Assembly: GCF_900103285.1 (NCBI RefSeq)
Contig: NZ_FNGS01000004.1
Span: 124,001-188,000, forward strand
DNA from: Siphonobacter aquaeclarae
GTDB taxonomy: Bacteria; Bacteroidota; Bacteroidia; Cytophagales; Spirosomataceae
Reading direction: 5' to 3'
DNA length: 64,000 nt
Part shown: positions 45,764 to 54,842 of the stretch, piece after piece
Layout: every line of letters starts with the position of its first letter
Position numbering within the stretch: position 1 is the first letter of the stretch
Notes under the pieces: model-generated
Seen by the model: only the letters and a program-made list of their open reading frames with translations
Told to the model about the DNA's origin: nothing
Database searches by the model: none
Position numbers and translations under genes: made by a program

Positions 45764-46540
45764 ATGCGCTTTTTCTCCCTGCTTTTGCTTTTGCTGCCCG
45801 GCTTTGTGTCCGGGCAGTCCGTTCCTCCCGTATCCGGCTGCGGTTTTGCCGGCAGTACCACGCTGTACAAGTACCGGCGCCAGCAATGGGTCGTTACCGA
45901 CGACGCGGATAGTCGCGTACAGACGCCGCCGGCCTCCACTTTCAAAGTCATCAACCTGTTGATTGCGCTGGAAACGGGCGTCATCCGGGATGAAAACGAA
46001 GTAGTCCGCTGGGTTGGAAAAACCGACACGACGATTTACGGCTACCGCCCGGATATTTACCATGACATGTCTGTGAAAGAAGCCTTTGAGGTTTCGGCAG
46101 GATGGGTATTCATCGAGCTGGCGAAGAAAATCGGCCCGAAACGGTACCGCCAGTTCCTGACTGCCTGTGGATACGGGAATGCCGAAGTGAAGAAAGGCGA
46201 CTTCTGGAACTTTGGCCCGCTGAAGATTACACCGCGCAACCAGGTCGAACTCCTCGTGAAGATCTACGAAGAAAAGCTACCCTTCTCCAAACGCAGCTTT
46301 TCCATCCTGAAAAAAGTGATGATTACGGAAGAAAAAGACGGCCGGGTAATCCGCTCCAAAACCGGCTGGGGGATGATTGACGGCAAAGACATCGGCTGGT
46401 GGATCGGGTATGTGGAAAAGGACGGCGATGTCTGCTTCTTCGCCACCCGCCTGACCAAACCCCGCACGGATAAAAACCCGGATTTCAGTCGCTGCCGGAA
46501 GGACGTGACGAGAAAGGTATTGGGGGAGAATGGATTTTGA
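45764..46540 (+). CDS. Class D (OXA-type) beta-lactamase homologue
   Basis: A 258-residue exported protein with signal peptide MRFFSLLLLLLPGFVSG. Class D motifs are in order: STFK (Ser58, Lys61, to be carboxylated), SAG at 111-113 where SxV is usual, YGN (137-139), W148 in FWNFGPLKITP and KTGW (199-202). It would hydrolyse beta-lactams in the periplasm if active; the Val-to-Gly change in the second motif leaves this uncertain. Chromosomal context, divergent from the patatin gene. No mobile element adjoins it, so it looks intrinsic. Confidence 0.87.
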   Translation: MRFFSLLLLLLPGFVSGQSVPPVSGCGFAGSTTLYKYRRQQWVVTDDADSRVQTPPASTFKVINLLIALETGVIRDENEVVRWVGKTDTTIYGYRPDIYHDMSVKEAFEVSAGWVFIELAKKIGPKRYRQFLTACGYGNAEVKKGDFWNFGPLKITPRNQVELLVKIYEEKLPFSKRSFSILKKVMITEEKDGRVIRSKTGWGMIDGKDIGWWIGYVEKDGDVCFFATRLTKPRTDKNPDFSRCRKDVTRKVLGENGF

Positions 46541-46553
46541 TGTGCGGCCTAAA

Positions 46554-46672
46554 GACCCCGGAGGGGTCAAACCCGAATAGCCCCGGGCCGTGGCCCGGGG
46601 GTGAATGACGTTTTATATACGAATAGCCCCGGGCGGTGCCCGGGGCTATTGACGTTTGACCCCTTCGGGGTC
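46554..46672. repeat. Nested GC-rich compound palindrome (REP-like)
   Basis: Four hairpins in 119 bases: GACCCC/GGGGTC (46554-46568), CCCCGGGCC/GGCCCGGGG (46581-46600), a 13-bp AATAGCCCCGGGC palindrome (46622-46650) and GACCCC/GGGGTC (46658-46672). The first and last are also inverted copies of each other (19 bases, one mismatch). It lies between convergent genes; function could be bidirectional termination. Confidence 0.85.
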
Positions 46673-46700
46673 GGTGGAGGGGGTATTGTCAGACGCAGGA

Positions 46701-48089
46701 TCACTTCCATCCCCCGCCCAATGCCCGGTACAGGTTTACTACCGACTGCAGCTGCTGCAACCGGTCGCCAACACTGTTCAGCTGAGCCGTAAGCATACTC
46801 TGCTGGGCAACAAGCACTTCCGTGTAATTCGCCGAGCTGTATTTCAACAGTTCCTTCGTGTATTCCACAGATTTTTCGAGAGCGGCCAGTTGCCTGGTCC
46901 GCAATACCGCTCGGTCGCCCGCCGTCTGGTACGCAAAAAGTGCATTGGATACCTCCTGTCCTGCTGTCAGGAGCGTCGACTGAAACGCGATGAGCGACTG
47001 CTCCTGCGTTGCCTGCGCCGCCTTCAGGCGCTGGGTATTCAGGCCTTTGTTGAAAATCGGCTGCGCCAGCCCAGCCGCCAGGTTCCCGAAAATGGAGGCG
47101 CTTTTAAACAGATCTCCGAGGGCTACTGCCGAAAACCCGGCGTTGGCGGTCAGCGTGAGCGACGGATAGAAATAGGTTTTCGCCACGTTAGTCAGCTCAA
47201 ATGCACTGATCAGACCATATTCCGCCTGCTGTACATCGGGCCGCCGACTGAGCAACTGTGCCGGCACGCCCGTCGTCAGGCTGTCCGGTACCTGCTGCGC
47301 TTCGATCGTGGTCCGGGAGATCGGTCCGGGTACCCGCCCAAGCAAAACAGAAAGGGCATTTTCCGTTTCCCGGATGGATTGTTTCAGCGTCGGAATCGTC
47401 ACTTCAGCGGCATACCGGCTCGCCTCGCTCTGTACAACGGCCGCACCGGTAACTACCGCCGCTTCCTTCAGTTCTTTCATAGTACTGACATTCTCGATCC
47501 AGATATCGACGTTCTGCTGCGTGATCTTCAGCTGCGCATCATAGGCCAGCAGGGAGTAATACGCATTGGCAATATTGGCGATAAGCTGGGTCTGGACTGC
47601 CCGGCGGTACGACTCGCTTTGCAGCAGCGCCGCTACATACGAGCGCTTTGTGCTCCGGAGTTTTCCCCAGATATCCGCTTCCCAGCTGGAGTTGACATAG
47701 AGCTGATACTGGCGGGAAGCAAAGCCCGTTGCCGCGCTGGGTACATTGGGCACCTTCGCGACAGACGTTGCGCCGTTACCCGTTACCGACGGAAAGAATG
47801 CCATCTTACTCTGTGCCAGGTTAGCTTCCGCCGCCTGAATGCGGGTCATGGCTGTTTTCAGGTCCAGGTTGTTGGCGATACCCTCCGCAATCAGGCGTTG
47901 CAGAAGGGTATCGGGAAACAGCCGGTCCCAGGGCGTGTCGGCGAGGGACGTCGTATCCGTCGCCGCAACATCCCGGTACAGCCCCTGCGTCCGGACAGCC
48001 GGACGCTCATAAGGCTGTGTCACTTTACAGGAGGCCAGGAGCAGGGCGAGCGTCAGCGCGCCCAGTGCCTGTTTCAGTATGTTATTCAT
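46701..48089 (-). CDS. Efflux outer-membrane lipoprotein (NodT/TolC family)
   Basis: A 462-residue outer-membrane channel of RND efflux. Lipobox LLASC (Cys21), opening motif VTQPYERPAVRTQGLYRD, two OEP repeats (about residues 60-250 and 260-455) each with long helices (DLKTAMTRIQAAEANLAQSK; QALIAFQ-type second half) and the SRRPDVQQAEYGL motif. It is the last gene of the operon and starts 24 bases after the RND pump. Substrates unknown. Confidence 0.92.
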   Translation of the reverse strand: MNNILKQALGALTLALLLASCKVTQPYERPAVRTQGLYRDVAATDTTSLADTPWDRLFPDTLLQRLIAEGIANNLDLKTAMTRIQAAEANLAQSKMAFFPSVTGNGATSVAKVPNVPSAATGFASRQYQLYVNSSWEADIWGKLRSTKRSYVAALLQSESYRRAVQTQLIANIANAYYSLLAYDAQLKITQQNVDIWIENVSTMKELKEAAVVTGAAVVQSEASRYAAEVTIPTLKQSIRETENALSVLLGRVPGPISRTTIEAQQVPDSLTTGVPAQLLSRRPDVQQAEYGLISAFELTNVAKTYFYPSLTLTANAGFSAVALGDLFKSASIFGNLAAGLAQPIFNKGLNTQRLKAAQATQEQSLIAFQSTLLTAGQEVSNALFAYQTAGDRAVLRTRQLAALEKSVEYTKELLKYSSANYTEVLVAQQSMLTAQLNSVGDRLQQLQSVVNLYRALGGGWK

Positions 48090-48113
48090 GGTGAATCGTA
48101 TCTTTTTGCCGGA

Positions 48114-51100
48114 CTAGTTTCCGGCCATCAGCTCCGAGTGAGATATTTCTTCGTCAGCATGTGCCTTCGGCGGGCCGCTGATCTTTTCGTGCAGCGTCTG
48201 GAACAGGATAAACAGTACAGGAATAACGAATACCCCGAACAGCGTACCAATGAGCATCCCGCCGACGGCCCCGGTACCGATCGAACGGTTTCCAAGTGCA
48301 CCCGCGCCACTTGCCACCATCAGCGGCACCAGACCGAGGATAAAGGCAAAGGAGGTCATCAGAATCGGGCGCAGACGTGCCACCGACCCTTCAATAGCTG
48401 CCTGGACGATGGGCATTCCCCGTCGCCTCCGCTCCACGGCATACTCCACAATGAGGATAGCGTTTTTCGCCAGCAACCCGATGAGCATGATCAGCGTGAT
48501 CTGCAGGTAGATGTTGTTGCTGACGTCGAAGAGGTTCGCAAATATGAACGTCCCCGCCAAACCCACCGGCAGCGAAAACAACACCGCCCACGGCAGGATA
48601 TAGCTTTCATACTGGGCACTCAACAGGAAGTACACAAACACCAGACAGAGCAGGAAGATATAGACGGTCTGCCCGCCGCTGATGAGCTCTTCCCGCGTCA
48701 TACCCGAGAATTCATACCCATACCCCTGCGGCAGTTTTTCAGCTGCCACTTCCTGGATGGCTTTGATCGCCTCCCCGGAACTGAAGCCCGGCTTGGGAGA
48801 ACCGGTAATGGATACCGAGGTAAAGAGGTTGAACCGGGAGATCGTCTCCGGCCCGTATACCCGTTCCATCGTCACGAACTCCGTGATAGGCGCCATTTTT
48901 CCGTTGGCATTCCGGATATAGATCGCGTTGAGGCTCTCCGGATTGGCCCGGTATGCCGGATCAGCCTGTATCATGACGCGGTACTGCTTTCCGAACTGGT
49001 TGAAGTTGGAGGCATACACCCCGCCAAAATATCCCTGAAGGGCGTTAAGGACCGAATTGACCGTCAAACCGGCCTCCTTTGTACGCGCCACGTTTACGTT
49101 GATGAGGTACTGCGGGAAGGTCGGGTTAAACGACGTCGTCGCGTACTGAATCTCCGACCGCTTGTTCAGCGCTTCCAGGAAAGTAGTATTGACTTTGAAA
49201 AGATCATCGATGCTTCCGCCTGCACGGTCCTGCAACTGAAATTCAAACCCGTTGGACGTCCCGAAACCCTGAATCGTCGGCGGCGAGAAGAAGAAGATCT
49301 GCGCCTCCTTGAGGTGCGCCGTCTTCGCAAACAGCTGCCCGATCACCGCGTTGATATCTTCCTTCCGTAAACTCCAGTCTTTCAGCTCCATGATAACCAT
49401 TGCGTACGAACTACCCGCTCCGGAGATGATACTCCGCCCGGCGATGCGCGTGGTCATATTGACAGCAGGCAGCGACCGTGCGATTTTATCTACTTCGTCT
49501 GCAATGGCCGTCGTACGTTCAAGTGAGGAAGCCGGAGGCAGCGTGATGTTCGCGAAGATGGTCCCCTGGTCTTCGTTGGGAACAAAACCGGACGGCGTCG
49601 TCTTCATCAGCCAGCCGAAAATCAGCGCGAAGATGGCGATCCCGGCGAGCGCCAGCCATTTCCGGTGCGACAAAAACTCGATCGACCGCTTGTACTTGCC
49701 CGTTACAGCCTCAAAGCCGGCGTTAAACGAGGCGTAAAACCGCTGGAGGAAGCTTTTCGACGCGTGACTTTTGTCGTGCGGCTTCAGAAACAATGCACAC
49801 AGCGCCGGACTGAGCGTCAGCGCGTTGATCGCCGAGAGGATGATGGACACCGCCAGCGTCAGACCGAATTGCTTGTAAAACACGCCCGTCGACCCGCTGA
49901 TAAAACTAACCGGCACGAATACCGCCGCCATGACGAGGGTAATGGAGACAATCGCGCCGCTGATTTCGCTCATGGCGTCGATAGATGCCTTCCGGGCTGA
50001 TTTATAGCCGATGTCGAGCTTGGCATGGACGGCCTCGACCACCACAATCGCATCATCCACCACAATCCCGATCGCGAGTACGAGGGCGAAGAGCGTCAGC
50101 AGGTTGATCGTAAATCCGAAGACATACAGGAAGAAAAACGTCCCGATAATCGCCACCGGCACGGCAATTGCCGGAATGAGGGTAGACCGGAAGTCCTGTA
50201 AAAACAAAAACACAACGATGAACACCAGAATAAAGGCTTCCACCAGCGTGTGGATTACTTTTTCGATGGAGGCGTTCAGGAAGTCGTTGGCATTGAGCAG
50301 CTCGGCATATTTGATACCCGGCGGAAAGGATTTCGACGCTTCGTCAATGACCTTCAGGGAGTTCTCGATAACCTCCTGGGCGTTGGAGCCGGCCGTCTGG
50401 TTAATCGCCAATACGACAGACGGATGCCCGCCCGAAGTCGAAACGCTGGCATAGCTCTGCGCGCCGAGTTCGAGACGGGCTACGTCTTTCAAGCGGAGTA
50501 CCTGCCCGCCTGCAGTCGCCCGGATAATCATGTTTTCGAATTCCGCCGGCGTCTTCAGTCGACCGGGGTATTTGATGACATACTGGAAGGACTGATCGCC
50601 GTTTTCACCGAACTGACCCGGAGCGGCTTCGATGTTCTGCTCGGCAAGCGCTGTTGAAATATCGTCGGGAATCAACCCGTAGTTTGCCATGACATCGGGC
50701 TTGAGCCAGATACGCATGGAATAATCCCGCGTTCCGAATGCACTGGCATCCCCTACCCCCGTAATCCGCTTGATCTGCGGCACCAGGTTGATGTTGGCAT
50801 AGTTCTGCAAAAACGTCTGATCGTACGCCGGATTTTCGCTATACAGCGTAAAAATCAATACGTTACTACTCTGCCGCTTGCTCGTAATGACCCCCGCCCG
50901 GGTTACTTCCGCAGGCAGGAGGCTCGTCGCCCGCGAAACGCGGTTCTGCACGTTTACCGCCGCCATATCCGGGTTGGTCCCCAGCTTGAAATAGATGGTA
51001 ATCGTGGCCGAGCCGTCGTTCGCCGCCGTAGAGGTCATGTACGTCATGTTCTCCACCCCGTTGATCTGCTCCTCAAGCGGAACGACAACGGAATTGAGCA

Positions 51101-51269
51101 CAACGCTGGCGTTTGCGCCGGTGTAAGATGCCGATACCTGGACGGTCGGCGGCGCAATTTCCGGATATTGGGAGACGGGCAGCGAAATCAGCCCGAGTAT
51201 CCCCAATATCACAATGATCACCGATATCACCGTGGATAATACCGGCTGCTGGATGAATTTCTTTAACAT
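48114..51269 (-). CDS. RND efflux permease, HAE1/AcrB type
   Basis: A 1051-residue inner-membrane proton/drug antiporter. Two RND halves with 12 membrane helices; the proton relay is intact: two Asp in FALVLAIGIVVDDAIVVVEA and the Lys in GLLAKNAILIVEYA. Porter domains carry the usual PVSQYPEIAPPTVQVSASY and GSATITIYFKLGTNPDMAAVNVQNRV stretches. HAE1 rather than metal (CzcA) type. It works with the MFP and OMF genes on either side. Confidence 0.94.
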   Translation of the reverse strand: MLKKFIQQPVLSTVISVIIVILGILGLISLPVSQYPEIAPPTVQVSASYTGANASVVLNSVVVPLEEQINGVENMTYMTSTAANDGSATITIYFKLGTNPDMAAVNVQNRVSRATSLLPAEVTRAGVITSKRQSSNVLIFTLYSENPAYDQTFLQNYANINLVPQIKRITGVGDASAFGTRDYSMRIWLKPDVMANYGLIPDDISTALAEQNIEAAPGQFGENGDQSFQYVIKYPGRLKTPAEFENMIIRATAGGQVLRLKDVARLELGAQSYASVSTSGGHPSVVLAINQTAGSNAQEVIENSLKVIDEASKSFPPGIKYAELLNANDFLNASIEKVIHTLVEAFILVFIVVFLFLQDFRSTLIPAIAVPVAIIGTFFFLYVFGFTINLLTLFALVLAIGIVVDDAIVVVEAVHAKLDIGYKSARKASIDAMSEISGAIVSITLVMAAVFVPVSFISGSTGVFYKQFGLTLAVSIILSAINALTLSPALCALFLKPHDKSHASKSFLQRFYASFNAGFEAVTGKYKRSIEFLSHRKWLALAGIAIFALIFGWLMKTTPSGFVPNEDQGTIFANITLPPASSLERTTAIADEVDKIARSLPAVNMTTRIAGRSIISGAGSSYAMVIMELKDWSLRKEDINAVIGQLFAKTAHLKEAQIFFFSPPTIQGFGTSNGFEFQLQDRAGGSIDDLFKVNTTFLEALNKRSEIQYATTSFNPTFPQYLINVNVARTKEAGLTVNSVLNALQGYFGGVYASNFNQFGKQYRVMIQADPAYRANPESLNAIYIRNANGKMAPITEFVTMERVYGPETISRFNLFTSVSITGSPKPGFSSGEAIKAIQEVAAEKLPQGYGYEFSGMTREELISGGQTVYIFLLCLVFVYFLLSAQYESYILPWAVLFSLPVGLAGTFIFANLFDVSNNIYLQITLIMLIGLLAKNAILIVEYAVERRRRGMPIVQAAIEGSVARLRPILMTSFAFILGLVPLMVASGAGALGNRSIGTGAVGGMLIGTLFGVFVIPVLFILFQTLHEKISGPPKAHADEEISHSELMAGN

Positions 51270-51320
51270 GAGCTATCTTCCTGAAAACCCGGGAAAACGG
51301 ATGTTTCCCGGAGGTGAGGA

Positions 51321-52499
51321 CTAGTTATCGTCGATTTTCCGCACGCTGTCGGCCTGCACTACCGCCGGCTTGATCTCGGCGCCGTCGCGTACGCCCGCAA
51401 TACCTTCCACGACGATCTTGTCGCCGTCCTTGAGGCCGGATTGTACGATGAACGACTGTCCGTCGGTCGTCGGCGTCACCTTTACTTCCGTGCTTTTCAG
51501 CTTGTTATCGGCTCCGACGAGGTACACCAGGCGCTTGCCCTGGAGCTCATAGGTCGCTTTCTGCGGGATGATAAGGGCGTCTTTCAGGTGGGAAGAAACG
51601 CGCACGGCGCCCGTACTGCCGCTCCGGAGAAATCCGTCGGGGTTGGGGAACGTCGCCCGGAAACTGGCGGAACCGGTTTCCGTACTGATGAGTCCGCTGG
51701 CCGTTTCTACCCGGCCCGTACGGGAATACACCGAGCGGTCGGCAAGTACGAGGCGTACGTTAGGCAGCGTCGCCAGTTTTTGCTGGAGGGTATTGCCTTT
51801 TACGTCCCGGAAGAGGTCGAGCAGTTGCTTTTCGTTCAGAGAGAAGTACGCATAGACGTTCCCGATATTCGAGACGGTCGTCAGCGGCTGGGTTGTATTG
51901 CTGCTGACGAGGCTTCCGAGTTTGTACGGAAGAAGACCGATGACGCCGTCTACCGGACTGGTCACCGACGTATAGCCGAGGTTCACACGGGCATTCGCCA
52001 GCGTAGCCTTCGCCTGCGCAAGTGCCGCCTGCTTGGATTGAAGCGTGTATTCGGCGGATTCCAGCTCGTAGTGACTGATAATATCTTTCTGTACGAGCGG
52101 TTTCACTTTGTTGACCTGCATCTGGGCGGCGTTGACTTCTGCCTCGGCAATTTTGATGGAGGCTTCGGCTGTCCGCACTTCCTGCTCGTACTGGGGAGCC
52201 TGAATGCGGAAGAGGAGCTGGCCCTTGCGGACGAGCGCTCCTTCGTCGACGAGAATCTTTTCTACATATCCGTCGATTTTCGGGCGGATTTCAACGTTTT
52301 GCTGCCCCTGAAGGGTAGCCGGGTAGTCGGTATACAGCTCGGTATCGTGCCGGGCTACCACAACGACGGGGTACTCCTTCGGCTGGTCCTTGCCTGCCTG
52401 TTGCTGCTGTTGCTGCTTGTTTTCATTTTTTCCGCAGGAAGAAGCCAGTAACAACACACACAAACCCCACGTGGCCGGAATGCGATGAGAGAAATACAT
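51321..52499 (-). CDS. RND efflux periplasmic adaptor (MFP/HlyD family)
   Basis: A 392-residue lipoprotein adaptor. Lipobox ASSC (Cys22), Gln/Lys-rich linker, lipoyl halves around a coiled-coil hairpin (VRTAEASIKIAEAEVNAAQMQVNKVKPL; QSKQAALAQAKATLANARVNL), beta-barrel and membrane-proximal domains. ATG 52499 is used; an in-frame start at 52580 would add 27 residues before the signal peptide. It is 51 bases upstream of the pump gene. It links the pump to the NodT channel. Confidence 0.92.
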   Translation of the reverse strand: MYFSHRIPATWGLCVLLLASSCGKNENKQQQQQQAGKDQPKEYPVVVVARHDTELYTDYPATLQGQQNVEIRPKIDGYVEKILVDEGALVRKGQLLFRIQAPQYEQEVRTAEASIKIAEAEVNAAQMQVNKVKPLVQKDIISHYELESAEYTLQSKQAALAQAKATLANARVNLGYTSVTSPVDGVIGLLPYKLGSLVSSNTTQPLTTVSNIGNVYAYFSLNEKQLLDLFRDVKGNTLQQKLATLPNVRLVLADRSVYSRTGRVETASGLISTETGSASFRATFPNPDGFLRSGSTGAVRVSSHLKDALIIPQKATYELQGKRLVYLVGADNKLKSTEVKVTPTTDGQSFIVQSGLKDGDKIVVEGIAGVRDGAEIKPAVVQADSVRKIDDN

Positions 52500-52583
52500 A
52501 AGGGAAGAGTATGGCTTTTGTGCACGGACGGCCTTTTCTGTTGGGTTCAGAAGCCGGACTGCCGTGCAGGTTTGAGCCAAAAC

Positions 52584-52610
52584 AACAGAAAGAATCTGTC
52601 GAGATTCTGA
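52584..52610 (-). terminator. Weak hairpin after the kinase gene
   Basis: AGAATC/GATTCT arms with a 6-base loop, followed by a T-rich stretch (TTTCTGTTGTTTT) on the minus strand. It may partly end the regulator-kinase transcript before the efflux genes. Confidence 0.4.
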
Positions 52611-52613
52611 CGC

Positions 52614-53957
52614 TTACCGTTCCCAGGAGATACGGATGCAGTGAAGATTGTCGCGGTAATAGTACTGGCAGCTGAAATCCAGGGTGTCACAGATCGCCTC
52701 CACAATAGCGAGGCCCAGCCCCAGGCGACCGTTGTCCTGCGAGCGGGTATGGTAGCGGGCAAAAAGATTATCGCCCGGAGATTCCGGCACGGCGCCGGTA
52801 TTCGCGATTTCAAATCCGCGGGGCTGGACGGCGATACGGATTTTCCCGTCAGTATGATTATGCTGAACGGCATTGCGAAGCAAATTATCCACCAGTATCC
52901 GCACCAGTTCTTCATTGGTGGCAACCGGCTCGGGGTCGTCTTCCAGCGTTTCGAGGGTAATACCCTTGTATTCAATCAGTTCCTCGTAAGTCTCAACACT
53001 GTCATGGATCACGCCGGTGATCAGCATCGTCTTTTTTTCCACATTTCCGCCGTACTGAATGCTGCGGATACGCGACAGCAGGTTCAGGCCCTTCTGAATA
53101 CCGGAAAGCCGGACGATGGTCTTCTTGATTTCGAGAAGCTCTTTCCGATTGGCAGCGTCGAGGTCGTTCTTTTTCAGGATCAGTTCGACTTTCGCGAGAA
53201 GGATACTCAGGGGCGTTTGCAATTCATGCGCCGTGTTTTCGGTAAACTCCCGCAACTGGTTGTAAGCCGCCTGGGTTTTGTTGGTGAAGTCGAGGATGGC
53301 ATGGTTAAACAGCTCAAACTCCCGGATATTTGTCTCCACCAATTGCAGGGGCTTCGCACTGCGGATGTGATAGGAATTGACGCGGCGCAGGTTTTTGTAG
53401 AACGGCCGCCAGAGGTTGTACGATACCCGCCGGAGGTTAAACTGAAAAAAGCCCCAGTTCAGCAACAGGAAAAGGACCAGCGAACAGGCTACGGCAAAAA
53501 GAACGGCCTCCCGCTCCGGCCCGCCGGGCTCGTTGAGCTCAATTTTGGCTACCCGTATTTCAAACAGGCCTTCGGGCAGGGCAACCGTCGTGACATACTC
53601 CTTCACCCGCCGGTTGTGCAGGTGGTCCCGCAAAAACAGGCGCGAAAAAACGCCCGGCTCGTGCGCGGGGTCGGGTATTTCCCGGAAGTTATACCCGTAA
53701 TAGGTATAGGATTTCGTACCGGGCGCCAGCTTCTTCACGGTTACTTCCGGGTGGTTCGGAAAACTGTGATGCTCGCGGGCATAATCGGCTACTTCGGCGG
53801 CAGCGCTGCGAAACCGGTTCCAGTAAATGACTTTGTAGTAAAAATCGATCGCCAGGTTATTGAACAGGATGATCAACACCAGCATCACCGGGAGGACGAT
53901 GGCATATTCCTTCCGGATTTTGGTAATAAAGCGCTTGTTGTACTGATTAGTTGCCAT
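52614..53957 (-). CDS. Sensor histidine kinase (HisKA/HATPase_c)
   Basis: A 447-residue membrane kinase: helix near residues 18-38, periplasmic region to about 150, second helix 151-170, then HisKA with His244 (TAHELQTPLSILLAKVE) and HATPase motifs (LVRILVDNLLRNAVQHN, LGLGLAIVEAI). The phosphoacceptor context AHELQTPL (Gln for the common Arg/Lys) occurs in Bacteroidota. It follows its regulator with an 11-base overlap and precedes the RND operon, which is its probable target. Confidence 0.92.
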   Translation of the reverse strand: MATNQYNKRFITKIRKEYAIVLPVMLVLIILFNNLAIDFYYKVIYWNRFRSAAAEVADYAREHHSFPNHPEVTVKKLAPGTKSYTYYGYNFREIPDPAHEPGVFSRLFLRDHLHNRRVKEYVTTVALPEGLFEIRVAKIELNEPGGPEREAVLFAVACSLVLFLLLNWGFFQFNLRRVSYNLWRPFYKNLRRVNSYHIRSAKPLQLVETNIREFELFNHAILDFTNKTQAAYNQLREFTENTAHELQTPLSILLAKVELILKKNDLDAANRKELLEIKKTIVRLSGIQKGLNLLSRIRSIQYGGNVEKKTMLITGVIHDSVETYEELIEYKGITLETLEDDPEPVATNEELVRILVDNLLRNAVQHNHTDGKIRIAVQPRGFEIANTGAVPESPGDNLFARYHTRSQDNGRLGLGLAIVEAICDTLDFSCQYYYRDNLHCIRISWER

Positions 53958-54633
53958 CCATTTTCTTGAGTGAATACCCCATTCCGTACACCGTCACAAT
54001 ACTTACTTCGGAACCTTCCTTCCGGAGCTTCTGCCGGAGGTTTTTGATATGGGTATAGATGTAGTCAAAGGAATCCACCATATCAATGTCGTCTTTCAGC
54101 ACATAATCAGAGAGGGATTCCTTCGATACTGTCCGATTCTTATTAATCAAAAGGTAGTATAAAATCTGTGACTGGCTGTGTGTCAGGTGCATTTCGGTCC
54201 CGTTCACTTTTACCTGACCTGAAGTCATATCATAGGAAAGGTTGTAGAAAACGAGCTCGTCCGCGTCGGTCGGGTACCGTCGCCGGATAATACTCCGGAT
54301 ACGGGCGGTGAGCTCATCCAGGTGAAACGGCTTGACAAGGTAGTCATCCGCGCCGAGGTTGAGCCCCCGGAGCTTGTCGTCCAGACTATCCCGCACCGAA
54401 ATAATCAACACGCCCGGGTGCGATTCCATGTCGCGGATATACCCGAAAAGGTCGAATCCGAGCCCGCCGGGCAGGTTCAGGTCGAGCACCACGACGTCGT
54501 AAATCTTATCCACCAGCTTGTCCCGGGCCTCCCGGAACGACAAGGCCGTATCGACCGAAAAACCTTCCTGTACGAGGGCGGAACGGATGCTGTCGGACAA
54601 CAGCTTTTCGTCTTCGACCAGCAGAATTTTCAT
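53947..54633 (-). CDS. OmpR/PhoB-type response regulator
   Basis: A 228-residue regulator with a receiver domain (acidic VEDE, Asp51 in VVLDLNLPGG, Lys101 in YLVKPF) and a C-terminal winged-helix domain (about 130-225; DYIYTHIKNLRQKLRKEGSE recognition region, VYGMGYSL wing). First gene of a same-strand run: regulator, kinase, adaptor, RND pump, channel. It likely controls the efflux genes. The 209-base gap to the divergent TonB receptor should contain promoters for both. Confidence 0.92.
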   Translation of the reverse strand: MKILLVEDEKLLSDSIRSALVQEGFSVDTALSFREARDKLVDKIYDVVVLDLNLPGGLGFDLFGYIRDMESHPGVLIISVRDSLDDKLRGLNLGADDYLVKPFHLDELTARIRSIIRRRYPTDADELVFYNLSYDMTSGQVKVNGTEMHLTHSQSQILYYLLINKNRTVSKESLSDYVLKDDIDMVDSFDYIYTHIKNLRQKLRKEGSEVSIVTVYGMGYSLKKMDGN

Positions 54634-54842
54634 GGATTCTTTCGTTGACGAGGACCGGACCCCTGCCGGCCAATCACGAAATAACGGTTCAATTCTGTCA
54701 AAAATCTGTTGGAAGGGGAAAAAGAGCCTTTCATTTCGTCGGATGGATCACGGGATTCGTCCACCCGAAACCGTCACTCGGTAACATTCGTTTCCGGGCC
54801 CGGTCGGGCGAAGCCACTTTTGTACCGTTCATTCTGACGGAC

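Noticed and set aside
45764-46540. Acquired resistance cassette
   Set aside because: No integrase, attC site or IS flanks the gene and its codon pattern resembles the neighbours, so it looks chromosomal.
46656-49370. A 900-codon open frame on the plus strand across the efflux genes
   Set aside because: Antisense to the NodT and RND genes, with Arg/His-rich random composition.
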